Source: UBA2988 sp965237965
GTDB taxonomy: Bacteria; Gemmatimonadota; Gemmatimonadetes; Longimicrobiales; Gaopeijiaceae
Reading direction: 5' to 3'
Assembly (NCBI GenBank): GCA_965237965.1
Contig: CBDEGT010000002.1
Location: 1,054,001 to 1,118,000 of the forward strand
Length of the DNA: 64,000 nt
A program made the translations under genes and the position numbers. Shown here one piece after another: positions 35,681 through 44,121 of the stretch. The notes under the pieces are model-generated. The model searched no databases. It had not been told where the DNA came from and worked only from the letters and a program-made list of their open reading frames with translations. The first letter of the stretch is position 1. Each line of letters begins with the position of its first letter.

Positions 35681-36232
35681 ATGGCTACGAAAGCGCTGTT
35701 CTCAGCTCTGTCACTGTGTGCCGTCATGGCAAGCGGCGTCGCCACCCCCGCGCGAGCCCAGACGAGATCCATCAAGGACGTCCAGGTCGCCGACCTCAAC
35801 ACCATGAAGGACAAATTCGTGGGCCTGGCCGAAGCATTTCCCCTCGAGACCTACGACTGGAGGCCGATGGAGGGTGTGCGGTCCGTGAAGGACGTCCTGG
35901 TCCTGATCGTCGGCGAGGGCAACGGCTTCCCGACCCAGTGGGGAGCGCCCGCCCCGATGGGCGTGAACGCGGATCGCGGCGCCGAGAGGGAGCGTGTTGA
36001 GGCCCTCTCGAAGGCGGAGCTCACAGCCGAGCTCGGCAGAGCGTTCGACAACGTGATCGGGGTCGTGGAAGGGATGGATGAAGCCACCCGGATGCGCGAA
36101 ATCCGCTTCTTCGGCCAGCAAGTTCGGATCGACGGAGCCATTTCGATGGCCGCGGGCGACATGCACGAGCACTTGGGTCAACTGATCGCCTACGCGCGCA
36201 CGAACCGCATCGTGCCGCCCTGGAGTCGGTAG
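35681..36232 (+). CDS. Exported DinB-like protein
   Basis: 183 residues with a signal peptide ('LFSALSLCAVMASGVATPARAQ'), then a DinB/YfiT-type four-helix bundle: 'MKDKFVGLAEAFPLETYDWRP', 'GVRSVKDVLVLIVGEGNG', and a C-terminal 'AAGDMHEHLGQLIAYARTN' with His residues that bind metal in the family. Metal-dependent thiol chemistry is known for cytoplasmic relatives; the exported form has no assigned role. Confidence 0.82.
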   Translation: MATKALFSALSLCAVMASGVATPARAQTRSIKDVQVADLNTMKDKFVGLAEAFPLETYDWRPMEGVRSVKDVLVLIVGEGNGFPTQWGAPAPMGVNADRGAERERVEALSKAELTAELGRAFDNVIGVVEGMDEATRMREIRFFGQQVRIDGAISMAAGDMHEHLGQLIAYARTNRIVPPWSR

Positions 36233-36341
36233 CGCTCAGCGCTCCCCGATCGCGCGCCGTCGGGAGGTCGCGCTCCGGAACAGCCCATATTCACGCAGTC
36301 CTTGAGGGATCGTCGCATTCACACTTCGGTGAGGAGGGCGG

Positions 36342-36788
36342 ATGTCGATCAAGGCTCAGAGGGTTGTCGTTGGAGGTCTCGGCGCGGGAGTCGTCCTTGT
36401 CCTGCTCGATTTCCTGGCCAACGGCGTCGTCTTGGCCGAGCAGAATCGAGCGGCGATGGAGGCGCTCAATCCGCTGGTCGCCGCGAACATGGAAAGCGGC
36501 GGCTTCGTCGCGGGAATCGTGCTGCTCGACCTTCTGTACGGTGTCGTACTCGTGTGGACGTACGCTGCTATACGATCGCGTTTCGGAGCGGGGCCGAAGA
36601 CCGCATCCATTGCGGCGGTTCAGATGTGGCTGGTCACGGGTTACATCTGGACGTTCATGACCTTGTCGGGGATGTTCAGCTGGGGTAATTACGTTATCGG
36701 TGCGGGAGTCTGGCTCGTCATTACTCTCATCGCGGGCAATGTGGGGGCGATGCTGTACAAGGAGGAGGCTCCGCCCCCCGGCACCTGA
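36342..36788 (+). CDS. Four-helix membrane protein, function unknown
   Basis: 148 residues with about four hydrophobic segments ('VVVGGLGAGVVLVLLDFLAN', 'FVAGIVLLDLLYGVVLVWTY', 'MWLVTGYIWTFMTLSGMFSW', 'YVIGAGVWLVITLIAGNVGA'). A GAGGAGGGCGG ribosome site precedes the ATG. It resembles small inner-membrane proteins common in soil bacteria; no function is recognised. The next 211 bp (36789-36999) show no gene. Confidence 0.72.
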   Translation: MSIKAQRVVVGGLGAGVVLVLLDFLANGVVLAEQNRAAMEALNPLVAANMESGGFVAGIVLLDLLYGVVLVWTYAAIRSRFGAGPKTASIAAVQMWLVTGYIWTFMTLSGMFSWGNYVIGAGVWLVITLIAGNVGAMLYKEEAPPPGT

Positions 36789-36999
36789 AGCGGCCGGCCA
36801 TCGCGGACTGGCTGTCCGCGAACAGCGAGTTCGCTTGGAGCCTTACTCCAACCCCATTCGGATCAGTTGGGGCTCGACGGCCCGAGTTCACGACGTTGGT
36901 CGCGGTTCGGTGCCCCCCTGTCTATACTTGTCCAGGGTCGGCCCTAGAGCAGGTGGTCGATCACCGGTGTGACTGAATTCGACTGCATCAGGAGGTCGT

Positions 37000-38769
37000 A
37001 TGAGCTCCGGGGGCATGGGTCGACGCGGGCGAGGTGGGGTCTTGGGGGCCGTGCTGGCGGTCGCATTCCTTACGGCCGCAGTCGCGCCGGACGATCCGGC
37101 GCTCCTCGACGCGGCCAGGCGCGGCAACGTGGCCGCGGTGCGCTCGCTCCTGAGCGAGGGTGCCGATCCGAACGCAGCGCGCGGGGACGGGATGAGCGCC
37201 CTCCACTTGGCCGCCGAGGGAGGCAGCCTTGAGGTCGTGCGGGTCCTGATCGATGCCGGAGCACGGATCGAGGCGACGACGAGCATCGGCGGCTACACGC
37301 CGCTGCACGTCGCGAGCGCCAATGCTCACGCCCCCGTGGTCGAAGCGCTACTCGATGCGGGAACCGACCCGAAGGTCGTGACGACCAACACCGGAGTGAC
37401 CCCGCTCCAGCAGTTAGCGGTCGACAAGGCGGCGAAGGAGCGGGCGCAGGAGGCGATCGCCGAGATCCGGCAGAGCACGCCGGATGGTACAGACCGGGCG
37501 TTGACGTAGGCCGAGGAGCAGGCGGCGATCGCTGTGCAGCGGAAGTTCCTGTTGTCCGACGACGATGTCGAGCGAGTGCTCGAGGGATTCCATCCGGACG
37601 ACCTGTCCGACCTCCGGCCCTGGTGGGTCCTACAGAACGGGGTCGACGAGAGCACGGACACCATCGTCACGCGTCCCATCGTCGAGACGCTGGTCGCGAA
37701 GACCGGGGGCATGACTGCGCTACTGCACGCGGCCCGCGAGGGCCGGGTCGAGGCCGTCGAGGCGCTTCTGGACGGCGGCGCCGACATCGACCAGGTCAGC
37801 GGCGACGGCAGCAGCCCGCTCGTGCTCGCCCTGTTGAACGGCCGCTTCGACCTGGCCATGAAGCTGATCGAACGCGGCGCGAATCCGAACCTGGCGACCT
37901 ACACGGACCGGGTTTCGCCGCTGTTCGCCCTGCTCCAGACCCAGTGGACGTTGAGGTTCAACGATCATCCCCAGCCGCGCGCACAGGACCAGCAGCAGAC
38001 TCAGCACATGGCCGTGCTGAACGCTCTACTGGAGGCCGGGGCGGACTCGAACGTCCGGCTCAAGACGCACCTGTGGCATTTCGAGTGGGAAGGGAAGATG
38101 GGTCTCGACATCACGGGTGCCACCCCGTTCTGGCGGGCCGCGTTCGCACAGGATCTGGAGGCAATGGAAGCGCTCGCGGCCCGAGGCGCCGATCCGAACA
38201 TACCCACCATGTGGCCTGAGCCAGGCCTGCGGGGCTATCGGCAGGAAGACGGACGGGTTGCCGAGGATTCGGGGCTGCCGATCATGCCCGAAGGTGCGCC
38301 CAACATGTACCCGATCCATGCCGCGGCAGGGGGCGGGTATCTCGGGCTCGGTGCGTTCCAGCAGAACAACGTGCCGAACAACTTCTTCGGTTCGGTGCAG
38401 CATCTGGTCGAGCAGCACGGTGTGGACGTCAACATTCCGGACTCCTGGGGATACTCGCCACTACACTACGCCGCAGTTCGCGGGGACAACGCGCTCATCG
38501 AGTACCTCGTCTCGAAGGGCGCGGACGTGAAGGCGGTGACGAGTCTGGGCCAGTCCGTGGTCGACATGACCCGGGGCGGTCGCAACGGCTTCTTCTCACG
38601 CAAGCCGTATCCGGAAACGGAGGAGCTCCTGCTCCAGCTCGGCTCTGAGTACAAGTGCCTGAACACCCACATGCGGAACAACGGTGACTGGTGTCCGGGC
38701 GCGGGAGTCGCACCGTTCAAGGACGCGGTTCAGGCAGAAGGGCAGGTCGTCAAGCCGACGACCCAGTGA
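37000..38769 (+). pseudogene. Exported ankyrin-repeat protein with an in-frame TAG
   Basis: One continuous frame of 589 codons with a single TAG at 37507-37509. The start at 37000 has an AGGAGGT site and a signal peptide ('VLGAVLAVAFLTAAVA'). The first part carries four ankyrin repeats ('LLDAARRGNVAAVRSLLSEG', 'GMSALHLAAEGGSLEVVRVL', 'GYTPLHVASANAHAPVVEAL'); after the stop the frame continues with at least five more ('GMTALLHAAREGRVEAVEAL', 'GYSPLHYAAVRGDNALIEYL') and a Cys-containing end. The two halves look well conserved, so this is either a recent nonsense mutation, read-through, or a base error. A re-start at 37534 is possible but lacks a signal peptide. Confidence 0.82.
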
Positions 38770-38837
38770 GGCGTCGAAGTCGGGAGGCGCCGGGTCGCGG
38801 GCTAGTCCGTCGGCCGGGCTGTGTGCGCTCTCGCCCG

Positions 38838-39170
38838 CTATCCGGAGGTGATCCAGAAGGGCGTTGCCGATCCGCCGTTCCGGGCGTGGTTGTGGATCGC
38901 GATAGCCACCTGCTTCAGGTTGTTCGATGACGCAGGCGTAAGCCCCCCCACGGTCGTCTCGAGCTCCGCGTCATTGAGCATGCCGGGCGACGTCAGTTCG
39001 TCCATGAGGCGCGCGATGGCCTGGCGGAGGTCGCGACCACTGAAGAGGTAACCTTTCCTCGCGCCCATCTTCACGATGGCTCCCACGCTCGTGTCCATCG
39101 CGGCCTTGAACTCGGTCAGCTCGGAGTCGGTTATCGCCTCGAGGAAGCTGGACGCTGCGATCGTGGACAT
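38838..39170 (-). CDS. RiPP precursor with Nif11-type leader
   Basis: 110 residues with a strong AAGGAGGAG ribosome site. The leader follows the Nif11 plan: 'ASSFLEAITDSELTEFKAAM', 'AIVKMGARKGYLFSGRDLRQ' (the G-[FY]-x-F turn), 'ELTSPGMLNDAELETTVGG' ending in the double Gly at residues 75-76. The 34-residue core has no Cys but carries Ser, Thr, Asn, two His, Lys and one Trp and ends 'TPFWITSG'. No maturation enzyme is adjacent on the same strand; the decayed NHLP cluster is 3.5 kb away. An exporter or modifying enzyme elsewhere in the genome would be needed. Confidence 0.82.
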   Translation of the reverse strand: MSTIAASSFLEAITDSELTEFKAAMDTSVGAIVKMGARKGYLFSGRDLRQAIARLMDELTSPGMLNDAELETTVGGLTPASSNNLKQVAIAIHNHARNGGSATPFWITSG

Positions 39171-39302
39171 CTGCTCCTCCTTAGCCGTTGCGTAGCCCTG
39201 CGGCGGTTCGTCGCGTAGCCCAACGCTAGGACCCTTTGCTGGACGGTCGCAAGCGAGCGGCTCAGCGGCGAGTGTACACCGGTTGAACGCGCGCGAGGAT
39301 CC

Positions 39303-41002
39303 TCAGGCCGACCTCCGTATCCAGGAGCGCCACCCGAGGAACGCGGCTGCGACTACGGCCAGCACCATCAGGGGCCCAGTGAAGATCATGAAGAGCGTGC
39401 GTCTGCGCGTCGCGTCGGCCGAACGCAGACGCTCGGCTTCGTCGCGAAGCCTGGCCAAATGGCCCAGCTCTTCCGCGTAGCCGTACCACCATGCGTAGTC
39501 CGGGCTCATGTGGAAGGCGCCCTTGTAGCTCTTCAGCGCAGAGAAGAAGAACATGTCGAAGTATTCGCGCTCTACTGCGCTCACGTCGAAGTAGAGGCCC
39601 GCCGGCCAGTGTTGCGCGAAGGCTGTCGGCATCTCGATGGCCGTATAGCTCGGGCCGGTGAGAAATCCGGCCGATAGCTGGCCGTGGCCGGGCTCGACGA
39701 GCCCGTCCTCGTAGAGGCTCGCGAGGATGTCGCGTCCCTGCACCACGAGCGCGTCGCCTGCCAGCTTATGGGCGTCGGCGGAGGCAAGGTAGCCGCGGGC
39801 CTTGTCCTCGGAGTGGCACGTCATGCAGACCCGGATCATCTCCGTGCGCTTGGCCTGGTTCTCGACGGTCTGCGTGATGTCGGTGAGTTGACCCCCGGCG
39901 GCCTGGACTCCCATGCCCCAGATGATCTTGCGCGTCATGTTGTGACTGGTCGAACGCTGGCCGTTCTCGTCCACGTACACCATGTGGCAGTATGCGCAGG
40001 TGGGCGCTTCCCAGGTGGCGGACGCCATCGGCTCCGTCCAGTCCCAGGCGTCACCCCGCGCGGCGTAGATCGACCCGTGCTTCGAGCTCATGTACGCTTC
40101 GTAGTTCGGGTGGTCTGGACCCATGTGGCACGTGTAGCAGGACTCCGGCTTGCGCGCTTCCTCCAGGTTGAAGGCGTGCCTGGTGTGGCAGGCCATGCAA
40201 CCGTTGCGGTATTGCAGGCTGCTCGAGTCGATGTACTTCTTTTCTTCCTGCGACCAATAGGCTTCGTCCGTGGCACCGGCCTGCGCATGACAGGGTCACA
40301 CCCCATCTCCATCACCTTGCGCGGCATCTGGGCGTAATGGGGGACGTTGATGTTCCGCTCCCAGTTGATTCCGATCCCGGCGGGTCCTGGGCCGTACGAG
40401 TGGCCCGCATCCACCACATGCTCCTGGTAGATCGTGACGTGACAGCCCGCGCAGACGCTCTCAGGGACGCGGCCCCGCACCGCCATGATCGTGTCGTGAT
40501 TCGTCCCATGACAGTTCGCGCAGCTCAGCTGCGTGGACGGGTGATCGACGCGGGGATTCTGTCTTCCTACCCGCCCCATGGCGCTGGCAGAAACCTGCCT
40601 GACGATCGTCGGATTATATCGGGCATGGCACGTGCTGCACTCACCAGAGCTCAACTCACCGCTGGGCAGGTCGGTGAGCAACCGTGCCGGGGGTGGCGGA
40701 ACGTTACGAACGTAGGCGTAGATCTGTTCGATCTCCTCGTCGCTGACTACGGACGGTGGCATAGGCGGCATCAGCTGCCGTGGCACGCGCACCTGGGCGC
40801 TGAAGGCCCGCAGGGTCATCGCAGTGTTGGCCAGATCCGGACCGACGCCACCGCGCCCGCTCGCGCCGTGGCAGCCTAGACATCCCTTCTGGATAAAGAG
40901 ACGCTCCCCGGACGCACCCTCTTGAGCAGCCGCAGATTGGGCCCATGCCAGGAGAGCAACCGCTGTCATGACCGTGGTGGAGACGACCGATCGCATGGAC
41001 AT
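39303..41002 (-). pseudogene. Nine-heme cytochrome c: class I domain fused to octaheme HAO-like domain (frameshifted)
   Basis: Signal peptide at the ATG at 41002 ('STTVMTAVALLAWAQSAAAQ'), then a monoheme class I domain (heme motif CLGCH, Met-rich 'RQLMPPMPPSVVSDEEIEQI'), then eight C-x-x-C-H motifs: CSTCH, CANCH, CAGCH, CDx(C)H, CMACH, CYTCH, CAYCH, CMTCH. The order and the end 'FHMSPDYAWWYGYAEEL' match the hydroxylamine oxidoreductase/octaheme nitrite reductase-like family. A C-terminal helix ('FMIFTGPLMVLAVVAAAFLG') anchors it. One base is missing in the fifth HAO heme motif (CCC at 40293-40295), moving the rest to another frame. Periplasmic role in nitrogen-oxide or other electron transfer is inferred from the family. 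Confidence 0.87.
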
Positions 41003-41942
41003 CCCGGGGCACGAGTTGACGAAAGTGCGGGCCGGTGGGATCGCACGAGACCCAAGGGGGCAGACTAAGATCGGGCGCGTGGTGTTGCAACTTCGGCTCG
41101 AAGTACCCGTGTGACGCCGGACGGGGTCTGGTCGGCTTCCAGTAGGCCGATTCCGGCACTGTGCCGCGAGATGTGGTTGTCGGATCGGCGTTGACACGCA
41201 ACATCCGTTGGGTGTCCCCGCGTCATGACTCTGTGGACCGCACGCTGCCCACCACGAACGTCGCCTATTCACGCGGATTGAGTGGTGGGCACACCTCGTG
41301 CACTAGGGGCATATCCAGGTGCTTGACCGCTCGGTCGGCGGCGGCGTCTCCACCCATGCTCCAGAGTGCTTACGGTGTCCATCGAGAGCACAGCGAACGA
41401 ACGTCGAGCATTACCGGGATGCCCTGTGATGCTCGCGAGCAGGGGATCCGACCTCCTCCTGCAGTGGGTGATGGGTACCATCTGCAACGGAGGGCTTCGG
41501 GGGTGGTAATGCTCATACCTCGGGTCTGCCTGCGTTGGCGCGCGAAACCCGAGGTGCGCTGAGCTACTGGCGGCCCTATAGGGAGGCGGCCCAAAAGACG
41601 GTCATCTCGTCGAGGGCCACGTCGGTCCGCTCTAGGCCTATCTCGAATTCTTCGACATCGTCTGCGATCTCTTTCCAACGACCCCAGATCTGAGCTTTCG
41701 GGGTCGAGTCTCTGACCCAGGTGAAGCACTCCCGGATTCCCGCTCAACTGTCCCTCCTGTCGCATTACGGACGTTCCACGGTTTCGGTGCCCATCGGCTC
41801 GAATCGTGATCCACGGCCAAAACCCAGAGTCATGAGATGTTAGGCCGAATTCGGGTCCGCCTTTCCCATCGGAACCAGCCTTTGTAACGTCCCTGATCGT
41901 CATACCACGCTGGGGAAGGGCTAGCGTCTTCTTGGAGCCTCC
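41003..41942. other. Gene-poor region with a possible coding remnant
   Basis: 940 bp between the cytochrome and the HD-GYP gene. On the minus strand 41576-41719 reads as a 48-residue acidic, Trp-rich end of a protein ('ECFTWVRDSTPKAQIWGRW', stop at 41576) without a start and preceded by a stop, so it may be a fragment. The plus-strand frame 41161-41562 lacks any recognised feature. Confidence 0.4.
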
Positions 41943-43070
41943 ATGGAAGATCGCACGATCCTGAATCTCGTATCGACCGGTGCAGTCGTGAGTGACAAAC
42001 TGCGACGCGTGCTGGTGGTCGACGACGACCCGGAATTCCGGTTTCTGCATGCGCATCTCATGAAGGATTTCGGTTACGAAGTCGACGTAGCGGTCGATGG
42101 CGTCGAGGCCCTGGCTCTCATGAGTCCCTCCATCGACCTCGTGGTCTTGGACGGTGAGATGCCGAAGATGGATGGCTTCGAAGTCGCGCGGCTCATTCGC
42201 AGCGACCCCGAGCTGACTGACGTTCCGATCGTCATGGTTACGGGGCTGGTGGGTCGAGAGGACCGGCTCAGAGCCTTCGATCTGGGCATCAACGACTTCG
42301 TGAACAAGCCTGTCGACGCGTATGAGCTCAAGCTTAGGTCCCGGTGGCTGGTGTCCCTCAAGGTCGCTCAGGACGAGATCAAGGCCCACAGCCGGAAGCT
42401 CGAGGAGACGGTTGCCGTTCGCACCCAGGATCTTCGCACCGCCCTGGCTGAGGTCGAGAAGGCGCGCCTCGATACTCAGGAGGCGCACCTGGACACCATC
42501 CAGCGCCTTACGGTGGCTGGAGAGTACAAGGATCGGGATACGGCGGACCATCTGGAGCGCATCGGGAGGTTCTCCGAGGTGGTGGCACGTTGGATGGATC
42601 TGCCCGAGAGTGAAGTGGAGCTCATCCGACATGGCGCGCCCATGCACGACGTCGGCAAGATCGGCATTCCCGACGCGATCCTTCTGAAGCCCGGGAAGCT
42701 GAACGCGGAGGAATGGAAGGTGATGCAGTCCCATACCACACTCGGGGCCGAGATCCTTGCCGATTCCGCTTCTGAGGTCATCCAGATGGGCCAACGCATC
42801 GCCCTGTCGCATCACGAGCGCTGGGATGGCGGCGGATACCCGAACGGGATTGCGGGCGAAGACATTCCGCTCGAGGCCCGCATCTGCGCAGTGGTGGACT
42901 TCTTCGACGCGCTCACGGTGGATCGACCCTATCGCAAGGCCGTTCCCACGGAGGAAGTGCTCGCGATGATGAGCGACGCCTCCGGGAGCCACTTCGACTC
43001 CGACGTCCTCGGTCTCTTCCTGGATGCTCGCGAGGAGATTCACGAGGTTCGAGCTACCTTCTTCCGCTGA
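41943..43070 (+). CDS. Response regulator with HD-GYP cyclic-di-GMP phosphodiesterase domain
   Basis: 375 residues, RpfG-like. Receiver domain (~20-140): acidic pocket 'VVDDDPE', phospho-acceptor Asp70 in 'LVVLDGEMPKMDGF', Lys122 in 'FVNKPVD'. A coiled coil (~143-185) links to the HD-GYP domain: His235-Asp236 in 'MHDVGKIGIPD', 'SHHERWDGGGYP' with G298-Y299-P300, and 'IPLEARICAVVDFFDALT'. Such proteins degrade cyclic di-GMP under control of a kinase. No kinase is adjacent. An EAL-type protein at the right end of the window belongs to the same signalling system but is disrupted. Confidence 0.94.
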   Translation: MEDRTILNLVSTGAVVSDKLRRVLVVDDDPEFRFLHAHLMKDFGYEVDVAVDGVEALALMSPSIDLVVLDGEMPKMDGFEVARLIRSDPELTDVPIVMVTGLVGREDRLRAFDLGINDFVNKPVDAYELKLRSRWLVSLKVAQDEIKAHSRKLEETVAVRTQDLRTALAEVEKARLDTQEAHLDTIQRLTVAGEYKDRDTADHLERIGRFSEVVARWMDLPESEVELIRHGAPMHDVGKIGIPDAILLKPGKLNAEEWKVMQSHTTLGAEILADSASEVIQMGQRIALSHHERWDGGGYPNGIAGEDIPLEARICAVVDFFDALTVDRPYRKAVPTEEVLAMMSDASGSHFDSDVLGLFLDAREEIHEVRATFFR

Positions 43071-43338
43071 CACTCCCCCGCGCTGCTCGTTGCGGCAGGA
43101 GGCGGCGGGCGAAGAGGGCTCGAGTGTTGCACGCGTGGGATGAGTGCAACGCATCGAGGCGCTCCCGCCTCGACCGGTTTTCCCCCAAAAGTCGCTAGGG
43201 TACGTTACTTAGGCGTCCTGGGGTCTCCGCGGAAACGCTGGTACGAATCTCGCTTCTGCTCCATCTCGCAATTCGCAGCCCACGCGACGGTCATCGAACG
43301 GCGTAGGTCGGTCCTTCGCCGCGAGAGGGAGAGACACG

Positions 43339-43581
43339 ATGACATTCCGAGACCAAGGCGCTCGCGGAGTGGACCGGGCCGACACACGCTCGCGGCCGGT
43401 CCTGCAGGTGGATGTCGGACGCAGCGGGTCGGCGGGGCGGCAGCACCAGGCCCTCTTCGACCTCGTGCGCCACCTCGACCGCTCCCGCTACCAGCCGGTT
43501 CTGCGACTCGAGTGGAACAAGGACGGGAAGAAGCGCTTTCTGGCCTATGTGAAGGAGAGCCGCCGTCCGGCCAACGACTGA
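43339..43581 (+). CDS. Small protein resembling the N-terminus of a glycosyltransferase
   Basis: 80 residues, preceded by a GAGGGAGAG ribosome site. The middle 'VLQVDVGRSGSAGRQHQALFD' and 'LVRHLDRSRYQPVLRLEWN' is like the first strand-helix-strand of GT4-type glycosyltransferases, but the frame stops 25 residues later. It may be a stand-alone small protein or a remnant. The 268 bp upstream (43071-43338) show no gene. Confidence 0.4.
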   Translation: MTFRDQGARGVDRADTRSRPVLQVDVGRSGSAGRQHQALFDLVRHLDRSRYQPVLRLEWNKDGKKRFLAYVKESRRPAND

Positions 43582-43599
43582 GGTGGGCTGACGGTCCCC

Positions 43600-44040
43600 C
43601 TACCCCCCTTCCGTCTCCGGGGGGACCACCGTGAAGCGGACCGTGTCGACGGCCGGCGGACTCAGAGGAACGTGACTCCACTGGGCGATGACCGTGATCA
43701 GCCTGTGCTCTCCAGGCTGCAGCCCCTCGACCAGAAACTCGGTCTGGCCCCGACCAAGGTGAAGGATTCCCGAGACGCCTGCCGGGATGGTGTCATCCAG
43801 AGGCGTGAGGTCACGGTCCACGAAGATGTGGTGGTGCCCGGTACCGGGCTCGTGGATGTCTGCAGGGGAGATTCTTACGCCGCTTGCTTCCAGCTGGACC
43901 AGGACATCGGGGCCGGTGAGTTCCGCCCCTTCGGTTGGAGCGACGATGCGGACGCTGGCGGGCTCTCCTCGCTCGCTCTCGCCACCGCCGCAGGCGGAGA
44001 GGCCGGCCAGGAGAAAGAGGGCAGTGGGGACGGTTTTCAT
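43600..44040 (-). CDS. DUF4399-type lipoprotein
   Basis: 146 residues with lipobox L-S-A-C ('TALFLLAGLSACGGG'). The mature part has the DUF4399 pattern: 'VRIVAPTEGAELTGPDVLVQ', 'GHHHIFVDRDL', 'GILHLGRGQTEF' and 'GEHRLITVIAQWSHVPLSPP'. The repeated His in the second motif may hold a metal. Function of the family is unknown. It lies 81 bp after the Rieske/glutamate-synthase-like gene's end on the same strand side (that gene ends at 44122), so it could be the last gene of the long minus-strand unit. Confidence 0.82.
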   Translation of the reverse strand: MKTVPTALFLLAGLSACGGGESERGEPASVRIVAPTEGAELTGPDVLVQLEASGVRISPADIHEPGTGHHHIFVDRDLTPLDDTIPAGVSGILHLGRGQTEFLVEGLQPGEHRLITVIAQWSHVPLSPPAVDTVRFTVVPPETEGG

Positions 44041-44121
44041 TCCTCGTTCCTTTCGTTGACGGGGAAGGGACGGCTCCGGCCGTGCGCCTTTCGGACCAAG
44101 CGCAGTCCGGATCGTGCGCTC

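Noticed and set aside
41161..41562. 133-codon plus-strand frame before the HD-GYP gene
   Set aside because: No domain, no ribosome site, mixed composition; likely non-coding.
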